A program made the translations under genes and the position numbers. Source: an uncultured Flavobacteriales bacterium (GTDB lineage: Bacteria; Bacteroidota; Bacteroidia; Flavobacteriales_D; Parvicellaceae). From it: a stretch of 64,000 bases of DNA. The notes under the pieces were generated by a model. It was not told the origin of the DNA. It did no database searches and saw nothing but the letters and a program-made list of their open reading frames with translations. Location of the stretch: positions 19,168-83,167 of the forward strand of contig CAJWDP010000010.1 of NCBI GenBank assembly GCA_913030835.1, read 5' to 3'. Of this stretch, positions 46,167-54,320 are shown one piece after another; positions within the stretch are counted from its first letter, which is position 1, and every line of letters starts with the position of its first letter.

Positions 46167-46409
46167 TTACTCTTCCCCTTCAAATGAATGCACCTCAACA
46201 GCATCAAGATCCGGCTCCGGTTTGATTCTGGCGATCGAATTCATTGGAACCAAATATTTGATGTCCTCCTTAAGAAAAATCACCCCATCTACTATCTTTC
46301 CACTCTTTGGAAAACTCGTACGCTCCAATTCCCCTTCTTTAAGCAAGCCCATCATTTCAATTTGAAAGTCTCCAGGTAAATCGTAAAACTTACAGATAAG
46401 ATTTTTCAC
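46167..46409 (-). CDS. Small hypothetical protein (80 aa)
   Basis: From GTG at 46409; no upstream ATG. The chain looks protein-like (VDGVIFLKEDIKYLVPMNSIARIKPEPDLDAVEV) with an acidic C-terminus, no signal peptide and no membrane helix. It sits alone between a convergent gene and the structured region near 46.5 kb. Family not recognised; the open frame and composition are the only evidence, so it may not be real. Confidence 0.5.
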   Translation of the reverse strand: MKNLICKFYDLPGDFQIEMMGLLKEGELERTSFPKSGKIVDGVIFLKEDIKYLVPMNSIARIKPEPDLDAVEVHSFEGEE

Positions 46410-46529
46410 TTTCTTATTTCGTTAATCTTCGTAGAAGTTAAGAAATAATCTAATTGGAAAAACTTGAGTAAACGGATTTTCTGTCGATCCTCGGGAAGCG
46501 AGGCCGGAAAAGAAATTCAAGAATGCATC

Positions 46530-46559
46530 CGGCATCGAGCATAGAACAACTCGATGCCG
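46530..46559. repeat. Perfect 10-bp inverted repeat downstream of the Cys/His lipoprotein gene
   Basis: CGGCATCGAG, ten-base loop, CTCGATGCCG. Nearby are CCTCG-GGAAG-CGAGG and ACAC-TTTCTT-GTGT hairpins. On the minus strand it follows the lipoprotein stop (46605) by 46 bases and could end the TonB-lipoprotein transcript, but there is no clean U-run. Confidence 0.5.
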
Positions 46560-46604
46560 AACACTTTCTTGTGTATTAAAATAATCAAGAAAGATTAGCT
46601 AAAA

Positions 46605-46814
46605 TCAATGACCATGACAATGCACTGTTCTCACAGTACCGTTGTCATTGTAGCCGTTTGCTTCCAGCGATTCAAGTTCATCATCACAATAGGTGCCGAG
46701 TTCTACCTCTGCTCCACTTGCGTCATCATAATGACATTCGTGACACTCTGACTTTTTACAGGAGTAAACGGAAAAAGCGCAAAATAATACCAATGGAAAA
46801 ATTAATCGTTTCAT
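46605..46814 (-). CDS. Tiny Cys/His-rich lipoprotein
   Basis: 69 aa with a lipobox-type signal peptide (LVLFCAFSVYSC). The mature 50 residues carry ECHECHYDDA and the terminal HCHGH, five cysteines and five histidines in all, plus many acidic residues; this suggests a metal-binding protein of the periplasm or outer membrane. CHECH formally fits the heme motif CXXCH, but the protein is too small and lacks cytochrome surroundings, so metal (zinc or copper) binding is the better guess. It overlaps the 3' end of the TonB-receptor gene by four bases and so is translated with it. A similar small lipoprotein next to such receptors is, as I recall, recurrent in Bacteroidota. Confidence 0.8.
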   Translation of the reverse strand: MKRLIFPLVLFCAFSVYSCKKSECHECHYDDASGAEVELGTYCDDELESLEANGYNDNGTVRTVHCHGH

Positions 46815-49048
46815 TTTTTATTGTTTAACTGTTTATTAAAATTGAATGCTAACTGCACGAAAAAATTTCGTCCGGGATGATACATCCCTATGTTTTTTAA
46901 GCGTGAAAGGTGGTCGATGTATTCCTCATTGAACACATTTCTAACGCCTGCCGAAATACCCATCAATGAACCAAATTTAAAGTTGGCTGCTACGTTCATT
47001 AATTGATAATCGGGGCTGGGTGTTTCACCGGGTTCAACCCGATTCTGGCTCAGGACATATTGATGCTGGACCACAATATTTTCCAGCTGAAATTTTTTCC
47101 CCAAGCCCAATTCAATTTTCAATGAAGAATTGGACCGCGGCTGAGGAATTAGACCTAGTGCTTCTCCATCCATAGACTGCCCCAACACGAACGAAAAGCT
47201 CGACTCAAAATGAATAAAGTGTGCAAAGTGCGGGTGATAGTGAAACCCGAAATCTGCCCCTCCCAATAGAACACGATCAATTTGACTGTATTCATATCCG
47301 GGTAAGCCTTGGATCGTTGTATCCATCAGTCGAGGTGTAATATAATCTCTAATGTAGTTGACAAAAGGGTTCACTACTATGTTGAGATGCTCGGTTTTGT
47401 GTTCAACATATACATCCAGCTGATTTGCCTTTTCAGAAAGTAGATCGGGATTACCCAGCTCGTATCTCAAGGTTCCATGATGTATTCCATCAGAGAGCAA
47501 TTCAGAAGTATGAGGCGCTCTGAATCCTGTTGAAAGGTTGGCCTTGAACGTGAATTTATCGCTGAATTTTGCTACTCCGACCGAGTAATTAATACTCTGG
47601 TACATTTTGGAAAAATCAGAGGCATTCGTTTCATACGCAATTATGTTTCTCGAATCCCATCGTAAACCGGTTTCCACCTTCCAGTTACCCAACCGGCCGC
47701 CCAGTAACCCGAATACCCCATTGTCCAAAATATTCGCATCCGGAATTAGAATTTCCTCTGCCCTGTCTGAATTTCGATTGGTTTGCATCATCCCCTGAGC
47801 ACCAAGGGTCCAATTCCATCTTTTATCTTTTGAACTGCTGAATCGAATGTTATATGTGGTTGAATTAAGGTCCAATTCCAAGCCTGGAATGGTGACCTTT
47901 TCCTCAAATTCAGTCAATAAATTTCGAGTATGGCCTAAGAGCACCTCAAGCTTTCCTTTGTCGAAATAGATTTTGTTCTCCCACAATAGATAATGGTTCT
48001 GATTTACTTGTGCAGGCAAACTATTATCTCTGGATTGCGTGGTGATTTGAAATTCATCCGGGTCGATTTCCTCTTCATGAGTATGGCCGGGAATTCCCAA
48101 TCGGTTTTGGAGAAAGTTGTATCGGATATTGCTCACCCAATTTCCCCTATTGAAGCCCATATTCAGTTTTACATTATTCCCTTTGAACCTGGATTGAGCA
48201 CCATACAAACCACTCGGTAATTGATAGTCAGCATGGTTGAATTGATTTGCATAAAGATTGAACCGGAAATTTGATGTTGATAGCTTGACGCCGGCATATG
48301 ACTTTATTCCCATTGAAACAGATTCCAATCTTGATCCCAATTCAGCCTCTACGGTATTGACCTTGGCATAAGGCTCGTCAACAAAATAAATTACTCCTCC
48401 AAGTGCATCTGATCCATATAATAAGGAAGCCGGACCTTTGATTATTTCAACTCTGCCCACACCAAGATCTGTTAACCCCAACCCGTGATCCGCGCCCCAT
48501 TGCTGGTTTTCAATTCGTAACCCGTTCAGGTAAGTAACCACCCTGTTTGAACCAAGTCCCCTGATCACCGGTTTGCTAATTCCAACTCCTGTGGTACTTT
48601 GATATACTCCGGGAATATTCGCGATTAGGTCTCCCAACGTGCCTGATGGCAGCAGTTTAAGATCCTTCAGACTCCTCGATTCAATATTGGCTATGGTTTT
48701 TGTTCCCAAGGAGTTCCGAAAACCCGAAACGATGATTTCTTCAAATTCCAGATGACTCTTTTCAAGCAGTATTTCCAGTCCGATTGGATTACCTTCTTTT
48801 AGCTCCAATTGAACACTTTCATAACCGATAGCAGAGGCGATAATGGAAAAACTGCTGGGAACATTTGCGTTCATATGAAAAGTACCCACCGAGTCACACT
48901 CAATTACAAAGTTTAAGTCAACCAAATTGATCGAAGCATACGGAATTGGCTCCATGGTATGTTTATCCATAACCACACCACTGAATTCCGCGGAGAAAAC
49001 CCGAGCAGAAATCACACAGAATAATATGATAGATGTTACGCTTTTCAT
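46811..49048 (-). CDS. TonB-dependent outer-membrane receptor (probable metal uptake)
   Basis: 745 aa with a signal peptide (IILFCVISARVFSA). The carboxypeptidase-like regulatory domain (about 20-100: FSGVVMDKHTMEPIPYASI) is followed by the plug (SLKDLKLLPSGTLGDLIANIPGVY) and the 22-strand barrel; the TonB-box region lies near EEIIVSGFRNS. The closing strand ends in FFVQLAFNFN. It is divergent from a Fur-family gene with two palindromes between them, and is followed by a Cys/His-rich lipoprotein. That context favours uptake of a metal, most likely zinc (a ZnuD-like role), over siderophore or glycan import. Substrate not proven. Confidence 0.9.
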   Translation of the reverse strand: MKSVTSIILFCVISARVFSAEFSGVVMDKHTMEPIPYASINLVDLNFVIECDSVGTFHMNANVPSSFSIIASAIGYESVQLELKEGNPIGLEILLEKSHLEFEEIIVSGFRNSLGTKTIANIESRSLKDLKLLPSGTLGDLIANIPGVYQSTTGVGISKPVIRGLGSNRVVTYLNGLRIENQQWGADHGLGLTDLGVGRVEIIKGPASLLYGSDALGGVIYFVDEPYAKVNTVEAELGSRLESVSMGIKSYAGVKLSTSNFRFNLYANQFNHADYQLPSGLYGAQSRFKGNNVKLNMGFNRGNWVSNIRYNFLQNRLGIPGHTHEEEIDPDEFQITTQSRDNSLPAQVNQNHYLLWENKIYFDKGKLEVLLGHTRNLLTEFEEKVTIPGLELDLNSTTYNIRFSSSKDKRWNWTLGAQGMMQTNRNSDRAEEILIPDANILDNGVFGLLGGRLGNWKVETGLRWDSRNIIAYETNASDFSKMYQSINYSVGVAKFSDKFTFKANLSTGFRAPHTSELLSDGIHHGTLRYELGNPDLLSEKANQLDVYVEHKTEHLNIVVNPFVNYIRDYITPRLMDTTIQGLPGYEYSQIDRVLLGGADFGFHYHPHFAHFIHFESSFSFVLGQSMDGEALGLIPQPRSNSSLKIELGLGKKFQLENIVVQHQYVLSQNRVEPGETPSPDYQLMNVAANFKFGSLMGISAGVRNVFNEEYIDHLSRLKNIGMYHPGRNFFVQLAFNFNKQLNNKK

Positions 49049-49056
49049 ACTTATAT

Positions 49057-49102
49057 TTGCAACGATGATGCAATGATACTATATTTTTGCAACATTGTTG
49101 CA
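49057..49102. promoter_or_regulatory. Two palindromic operator candidates between TonB receptor and Fur-family gene
   Basis: TTGCAACGATGATGCAA at 49057-49073 (imperfect) and TGCAACATTGTTGCA at 49088-49102 (perfect 7-1-7), about 30 bases apart. Both share TGCAA(C) half-sites, typical of Fur-superfamily (Fur/Zur/PerR) boxes. A TATATTTG (TANNTTTG) at 49052-49059 overlaps the first site on the plus strand. The pair should control both divergent genes. Confidence 0.7.
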
Positions 49103-49106
49103 TTTT

Positions 49107-49514
49107 ATGGGAATTTTTGAAAAAAAAGACATACGAAAAACCGCATTCAGACAAAAGGTGCTTGACGTTTTTTACCAAAACGAAAACTCAATCACCATTG
49201 GTCAAATAGAAACCGCGATCGGTAAGCACGATCGAATCACCCTTTACAGAACCATTAAGACGTTCCTTGACGCTGGATTGATCCATGAAATTGTCATGCC
49301 CGGAGATGTAAAAAAACTCGCATTATGCAACGACTGTGAGCACGGTCCGAACGAACATGCTGCACACCACCAACACAACCACATTCATTTTCACTGCGCT
49401 CAATGCCAGGAAGTAATTTGTGTAGACAATGAACTGCCCAATATCGATCTAGAAGGTTATCAGATTGATTCAATTGAGATACAAGCTCGAGGAGTTTGTG
49501 CCAGCTGCCTTTAA
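49107..49514 (+). CDS. Fur-family transcriptional regulator, probably Zur
   Basis: 135 aa from the ATG at 49107 (MGIFEKKDIRKTAFRQ); upstream TTGs at 49095/49098 lie inside the operator and are unlikely. Winged-helix DNA-binding domain in the first 75 residues (SITIGQIETAIGKHDRITLYRTIKTFLDAG), then a dimerisation domain with a His-rich stretch (HAAHHQHNHIHFHCAQC) and two CXXC pairs (CAQC, CASC) for structural zinc. Family members repress metal-uptake genes when their metal is bound. The neighbouring TonB receptor and the twin palindromes argue for autoregulation and control of zinc import. Its stop overlaps the convergent rluE stop by four bases. Confidence 0.88.
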   Translation: MGIFEKKDIRKTAFRQKVLDVFYQNENSITIGQIETAIGKHDRITLYRTIKTFLDAGLIHEIVMPGDVKKLALCNDCEHGPNEHAAHHQHNHIHFHCAQCQEVICVDNELPNIDLEGYQIDSIEIQARGVCASCL

Positions 49515-50098
49515 AATAGTTTTTCCATTAATTCCTTCCCGCTAATCTCTTTGATTTGATCCGGAAGTACATTCTTAACTGAAAATGTACCAATGGATGC
49601 TCGCACCAATCTCAATGTGGGAAACCCAACGGCCGCTGTCATTCGTCTTACCTGACGATTCTTCCCCTCCGAAATGGTTAATTCAATCCAGGAAGTAGGA
49701 ATAGTTGCTCTGTATCGAACAGGGGGATGTCTTTCAGGAAGCCATTCGGGTGGGTCGATCAATTTAGCCTTTGCCGGAGCAGTAATAATTGTCGATTTTC
49801 TAATGCGTATTTCAACACCGGAACACAGCTTATTAATCGCCTTATTGGAAACAACCCCTTCCACCTGAACCAAATAAGTTCTCTCGTGCTTATACTTTGG
49901 GTTAAGCAGCCTATCGGTTAAGCTTTTGTCGTTTGTAATCAACAACAAGCCCTCACTATCTCCATCCAATCTTCCTACGGGATATGCATCGGAAGGAAAT
50001 GATCCAAGGTCTGACAAACACTTCTTTGAGCTGCCTTCTTCCCGAGTGAACTGGGACAGCATATTCATGGGTTTGAAAACGGCAAAATATCGGTACAC
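49511..50098 (-). CDS. 23S rRNA pseudouridine synthase, RluE type (RsuA family)
   Basis: 195 aa from GTG at 50098 (YRYFAVFKPMNMLSQFT, the family start). Catalytic Asp in PVGRLDGDSEGLLL, then LNPKYKHERTYLVQVEG and the basic GKNRQVRRMTAAVGFPTLRLVR motif. The N-terminal S4 domain is absent, as in RluE. It isomerises a uridine of 23S rRNA (U2457 in E. coli). Its start region lies only 35 bases from the divergent radical SAM gene. Confidence 0.9.
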   Translation of the reverse strand: MYRYFAVFKPMNMLSQFTREEGSSKKCLSDLGSFPSDAYPVGRLDGDSEGLLLITNDKSLTDRLLNPKYKHERTYLVQVEGVVSNKAINKLCSGVEIRIRKSTIITAPAKAKLIDPPEWLPERHPPVRYRATIPTSWIELTISEGKNRQVRRMTAAVGFPTLRLVRASIGTFSVKNVLPDQIKEISGKELMEKLF

Positions 50099-50120
50099 GT
50101 GGTAAATCTAAGAATATCGG

Positions 50121-50128
50121 TAAATTTG
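50121..50128 (+). promoter_or_regulatory. -7-like element upstream of the YgiQ-type gene
   Basis: TAAATTTG fits TANNTTTG and ends five bases before the ATG at 50134, which would place transcription start at or near the start codon. The matching upstream TTG is not seen. Confidence 0.35.
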
Positions 50129-50133
50129 CACAT

Positions 50134-52050
50134 ATGGAGAACAGACGTCCCATAACGGATTGGCTGCCAATTACCAAAAAAGAGGTGGATAAAAGAGGCT
50201 GGCAAGACCTGGATGTAATCATTGTATCCGGAGATGCCTACGTTGATCATCCATCCTTTGGCACCGCAGTTATTGGGAGGATCATTGAAAGCGAAGGATT
50301 TCGAGTAGGCATTATCCCGCAGCCCAACTGGAGAGATGACCTACGAGATTTTAAAAAGTTCGGGGCGCCAAAATATTTCTTTGGAGTTACCGGAGGATGC
50401 ATGGATCCCATGGTCAATCACTACACCGCCAATAAAAGAAAACGATCTACCGACTCCTACACTCCTGACGGAGTTGCCGGTTTTCGCCCGGATTATGCTA
50501 CCACAGTGTATACAGAAATTCTCAAAGAGCTATACCCCGAAGTTCCTGTATTGATTGGAGGAATTGAAGCCTCATTAAGACGAGTAACCCATTATGATTA
50601 TTGGTCGGACAAGCTGATGCCATCCATATTGGAATCTTCCAAAGCAGATCTACTGGTATACGGAATGGGAGAGCAATCACTCCGAGAGATTTTGAAATTG
50701 CTGAAAAAAGGTGTTCCATTTCACCAGCTCACTATGGTGAAGCAAACGGCCTATCTTAGACCAAAGACCACGGGGCTTTTGAAAAACAAGAATTGGACCG
50801 ACCTCCATCTAGCATCTCACGAAGATTGTTTGAACGATAAAAAGACATTCGCTTCCAACTTTAAGTATGTCGAGCAAGAATCAAACAAAACGTTTGCAAA
50901 TAGAATCATACAGGAAATCGGCGAAAAAAATCTGGTTATCAATCCTCCGTTCCCCACCATGACGGAGAAAGAGATCGATGCTTCTTTCGACCTACCCTAT
51001 ACCCGGCTTCCTCATCCCAAATACAAGAAAAGAGGTGCGATTCCCGCTTTTGAAATGATCAAATTCTCGATCAATATGCACCGGGGATGTTTTGGGGGTT
51101 GCAGCTTTTGTACTATTTCAGCACACCAAGGGAAGTTCATCGCCTCCAGAAGCGAGGAATCGATCATGAAGGAGGTTGAACAGGTGACGCAGATGCCGGA
51201 TTTCAAAGGATACATTTCCGATTTGGGAGGTCCTTCTGCCAACATGTACGGCTTGAAGGGAATCGATCAAGCCATTTGTGACAAATGCGTTAGTCCGTCC
51301 TGCATTCATCCGGTAGTCTGTTCCAACCTGGACACCGATCACACCCCAATGACCGAGATCTACAAAAAAGTTGATGCCCACGACAAAGTGAAAAAAGCAT
51401 TTGTCGGCAGCGGAATACGATACGACTTGCTGGTGAAATCATACAACAAAAACGGCGACGAAGCATCTATGGATGAGTACATGGAACAAGTCCTGACCAA
51501 ACACGTTTCCGGAAGGCTAAAAGTTGCTCCGGAACACACATCGGATGAAACGTTAAAAGTGATGCGGAAACCCTCCTTCAAACATTTTCATAAGTTCAAG
51601 GAAAAATTTGACGCCATTGATAAAAAGCACAGTTTGAACCAGCAGCTGATTCCTTATTTCATTTCATCTCACCCGGGCAGCAAAGAAGCAGATATGGCAA
51701 ACCTGGCAGTTGAAACTAAGTCCATGGGGTTTGAGCTGGAACAGGTTCAGGGATTTACACCCACTCCGATGACCGTCGCAACCGTAATTTATTACTCCGG
51801 TTATCACCCGTACACCTTACAACCCATGGAAACGGCAAAAACAAAAGAAGAAAAACAAGACCAACACAAATTTTTCTTTTGGCACAAAAAGGAAAATCAT
51901 AAATGGATACGACAGAAGCTCAATGAAGCAGGCAGACCGGAGCTAGCGAACCAGCTCCTGGATCAATCAGCTAATAACAAAGCGGTTCCGAAGTGGCTGG
52001 CGGAGAAAAGAAATCAACAGAAGAAAAGAAAACCGAAAAACAGAGGTTAG
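50134..52050 (+). CDS. YgiQ-family radical SAM protein
   Basis: 638 aa. N-terminal YgiQ domain (PITDWLPITKKEVDKRGWQDLDVIIVSGDAYVDHPSFG, the family opening), then the radical SAM core with the 4Fe-4S cysteines 319, 323 and 326 in HRGCFGGCSFCTISAHQG, and the C-terminal DUF3362-like region ending in a Lys/Arg-rich tail (QKKRKPKNRG). SAM-dependent radical enzyme of unknown substrate; YgiQ homologues are widespread and the reaction is not known to me. Single gene, convergent with a small membrane protein. Confidence 0.93.
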   Translation: MENRRPITDWLPITKKEVDKRGWQDLDVIIVSGDAYVDHPSFGTAVIGRIIESEGFRVGIIPQPNWRDDLRDFKKFGAPKYFFGVTGGCMDPMVNHYTANKRKRSTDSYTPDGVAGFRPDYATTVYTEILKELYPEVPVLIGGIEASLRRVTHYDYWSDKLMPSILESSKADLLVYGMGEQSLREILKLLKKGVPFHQLTMVKQTAYLRPKTTGLLKNKNWTDLHLASHEDCLNDKKTFASNFKYVEQESNKTFANRIIQEIGEKNLVINPPFPTMTEKEIDASFDLPYTRLPHPKYKKRGAIPAFEMIKFSINMHRGCFGGCSFCTISAHQGKFIASRSEESIMKEVEQVTQMPDFKGYISDLGGPSANMYGLKGIDQAICDKCVSPSCIHPVVCSNLDTDHTPMTEIYKKVDAHDKVKKAFVGSGIRYDLLVKSYNKNGDEASMDEYMEQVLTKHVSGRLKVAPEHTSDETLKVMRKPSFKHFHKFKEKFDAIDKKHSLNQQLIPYFISSHPGSKEADMANLAVETKSMGFELEQVQGFTPTPMTVATVIYYSGYHPYTLQPMETAKTKEEKQDQHKFFFWHKKENHKWIRQKLNEAGRPELANQLLDQSANNKAVPKWLAEKRNQQKKRKPKNRG

Positions 52051-52064
52051 CGAGCTTCTTCTTA

Positions 52065-52535
52065 TCACAAGTTATCAATTGTTTCGGTATCTCGAGACGC
52101 CGCCTGCCCCCCATGCGTGAGTAGTCTATTTTTATAACCCGTCATTTTGCGCATGTAAGAAAACATAACAATGAACGATGCGACCAAGCTCAAAATACCA
52201 AGATAGGGCACCGCGGAACAAAACATTAGTATGAACATGAGCTGGCCCTGCTTTCTACCGGGTTGATCTTCATCCAATGGTATTCCTCGTTGATTGAATT
52301 CGGTTTGCAGATTTGCTGCCAGTTTATTGACCACAACAAATGACCAGAAAAATCCATACCCCGGGATCAGTAACATCCACACCTGCCCCGGATGCATTCC
52401 CCTATTCTCAGGTTTTATTGCTTCATATGTGTGCTGCAGTCTTGATATCATAATGAAATAGAATATGACTCCAACAATTAGGAAGGCTACAAATAAAACC
52501 GCTAGTATTACGATGACAACTCCTAAAATTTCCAT
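52065..52535 (-). CDS. Hypothetical membrane protein (156 aa)
   Basis: Four hydrophobic segments: about 5-28, 50-70, 92-108 and 110-128, with the conserved-looking PGQVWMLLIPGYGFFWSF and a Lys/Arg-rich C-terminal end. Cytoplasmic-membrane protein of unknown function. The ATG at 52535 directly starts the first helix. No family recognised. Confidence 0.7.
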   Translation of the reverse strand: MEILGVVIVILAVLFVAFLIVGVIFYFIMISRLQHTYEAIKPENRGMHPGQVWMLLIPGYGFFWSFVVVNKLAANLQTEFNQRGIPLDEDQPGRKQGQLMFILMFCSAVPYLGILSLVASFIVMFSYMRKMTGYKNRLLTHGGQAASRDTETIDNL

Positions 52536-52664
52536 GCCTGTATTATTTTATACTTCTAAATTTATGAACTAAATCCTTCCATCCAATGAATTTAACACGA
52601 GTGGCGAATTTTGTATGTCAGGACTTATAAACACTGTATAGCAGGAAATACGCAATGCAGCGAG

Positions 52665-53501
52665 TTACTCTTTATCCAGATATTTTCCTTGCGTAAACTT
52701 AAACCACCGTCGGTCAAACCGATCCATGATCTTGGATAAGCCTCCATATATTTCATCATGAGTCCCATCCAAATTTCTTCGTAACCAAAAACCGAAAGCC
52801 ATGTGCGCTTCCAATGGTGACGGGATTGCACTTTCGGTTGGAATCTCATAATCGGCTAGGGCGTAATGATACCGCCCAAAAAGCACATCTAATCCATCCT
52901 CACCATTTTTCTCAACCTCGGTTATGTAATAATTTGCCTCATCATCATATGAGCCACCTTTCTGCAAATACAAATAGCTCTCTACAAAAAGCCGAAAAAA
53001 CCTACTGTAGTGATCGTACACGTATTGGGCGGTAACCCCGCCAATTGTAAAATCGGAATCCGGTATAGCATTATCCACTACCCATTGAATAAATTCCGGA
53101 TTGTAACGATCGAAAGAAGCGGGATCCGTCAACACCTCCGAGTTCTTAGAGATAAAAGCATTCGTGCCCACCAATCTTTCATAAACCGATACGTCGTAGA
53201 AATCGCTGCTTTGGTACTTTTCTGACTTAGACTTCTTATTTTCCGCGAGTAAATTATTCACTCCCGATCTCGCATATCCACCATATAAAAATATGCCTTT
53301 CAACCCCTCAAAATATTGTCCATCTCCACTCCTAACTTTGCCATAATCACAGCACCTATTTTTTGAATCCGAAGATTGGAAATTACTGAAAGCAGGAGAA
53401 TAGAGAACCTGTAAATCCGATTCGGATAGCTCTTTTTTCTCAGATGATGTTAGTGAAGCAGTCAGCATAAATGCCGCGACAATTAGTAAATGACGGATCA
53501 T
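52665..53501 (-). CDS. Hypothetical secreted protein (278 aa)
   Basis: Signal peptide (MIRHLLIVAAFMLTASLTSS). Mature chain is mixed helical, rich in Tyr, Phe, Asp and Arg, with two neighbouring cysteines near residue 50 (NRCCDYG) and no catalytic motif I can name. Segments such as FRLFVESYLYLQKGG and SPLEAHMAFGFWLRRNLDGT look structured. No family recognised; expression context unknown because both neighbours are separate units. Confidence 0.7.
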   Translation of the reverse strand: MIRHLLIVAAFMLTASLTSSEKKELSESDLQVLYSPAFSNFQSSDSKNRCCDYGKVRSGDGQYFEGLKGIFLYGGYARSGVNNLLAENKKSKSEKYQSSDFYDVSVYERLVGTNAFISKNSEVLTDPASFDRYNPEFIQWVVDNAIPDSDFTIGGVTAQYVYDHYSRFFRLFVESYLYLQKGGSYDDEANYYITEVEKNGEDGLDVLFGRYHYALADYEIPTESAIPSPLEAHMAFGFWLRRNLDGTHDEIYGGLSKIMDRFDRRWFKFTQGKYLDKE

Positions 53502-53568
53502 AAGGCGTTAAATTGTCTTCCTAATATAGCAATTAGAAGAAACAATTAGCTCCTGATCTTCTGATAGA

Positions 53569-53598
53569 TAGTCGTTTTTATTCATTTACAAACGACTA
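53569..53598. repeat. 9-bp inverted repeat upstream of ssb
   Basis: TAGTCGTTT, 12-base loop, AAACGACTA, in the 252-base divergent region between the hypothetical secreted protein (minus) and ssb (plus). A shorter dyad AACGG-AAATC-CCGTT follows near 53676. It could be an operator; no T-run follows either arm in the direction of transcription. Confidence 0.4.
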
Positions 53599-53753
53599 AA
53601 CATCGGGTATTAACCGAATCGAGCAATCCAGCTGACTTTACTTTGCATCACCGAATTTGACCAAGTCGAATTAAACGGAAATCCCGTTGCCTGATTTAAT
53701 TGATTGGAGCAACGTCATCATAAATCAATCAGTAATAACTAAACTTAAATTCT

Positions 53754-54092
53754 ATGACAAATTTACGCAACAGAGTACAGCTTATCGGCAACCTAGGTAA
53801 CACCCCCGAGATCAAAGATTTTGAAGGAGGAAAGAAGCTGGCAAAGCTATCCATAGCCACCAATGAATCCTACCGAAACCAAAAAGGAGAGTTGGTAAAA
53901 GAAACACAATGGCACAACGTAATTGCCTGGGGGAAAACTGCCAAAATCGTGGAAGAATACCTGGATAAGGGCGCAGAGGTTTGCATTAGTGGCAAGCTCA
54001 CATCCCGTTCATATGAGGATGCAGAAGGCAACAAAAAATACATTTCTGAAATTGTTATGCAAGATCTTTTGATGTTGGGGAACCGGACCTGA
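53754..54092 (+). CDS. ssb: Short single-stranded DNA-binding protein
   Basis: 112 aa OB-fold. Clear SSB core: NRVQLIGNLGNTPEIKDF, KLAKLSIATNESY, TQWHNVIAWGKTAKIVEEYLDKGAEVCISGKLTSRSY, IVMQDLLMLG. It lacks the usual Gly/Pro-rich linker and the acidic C-terminal tip (DDDIPF-like), which normally binds partner proteins. So this is the short form; a full-length SSB probably exists elsewhere. It has its own terminator and is divergent from the preceding gene. Confidence 0.92.
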   Translation: MTNLRNRVQLIGNLGNTPEIKDFEGGKKLAKLSIATNESYRNQKGELVKETQWHNVIAWGKTAKIVEEYLDKGAEVCISGKLTSRSYEDAEGNKKYISEIVMQDLLMLGNRT

Positions 54093-54122
54093 ACTCCTAC
54101 CCCATATTCGAAATTTCTTGAC

Positions 54123-54153
54123 AAAAGGGAGCCTCTAGTGCTCCCTTTTTTTT
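54123..54153 (+). terminator. Intrinsic terminator of ssb
   Basis: AAAAGGGAGC, loop CTCTAGT, GCTCCCTTTT, with a run of eight T. Lies 30 bases after the ssb stop. Confidence 0.92.
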
Positions 54154-54320
54154 CGCTCAATGAACCCTTCAACTTCCAACTAACCTTAAGTACTTGCAGA
54201 CCTACCACAGAAGGATAATTTGATTACAACCCATAAACCGTAAGGTGGATGAAAGGAAATGATATCTTTAACCCATCTTTCAAAACAAAATTAGATCTAC
54301 AAATCTGAGAATTAGAAGAC

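Noticed and set aside
46605..46814. Reading CHECH of the tiny lipoprotein as a heme c site
   Set aside because: Protein is only about 50 residues when mature, has further Cys/His pairs and no axial-ligand context; metal binding explains it better.
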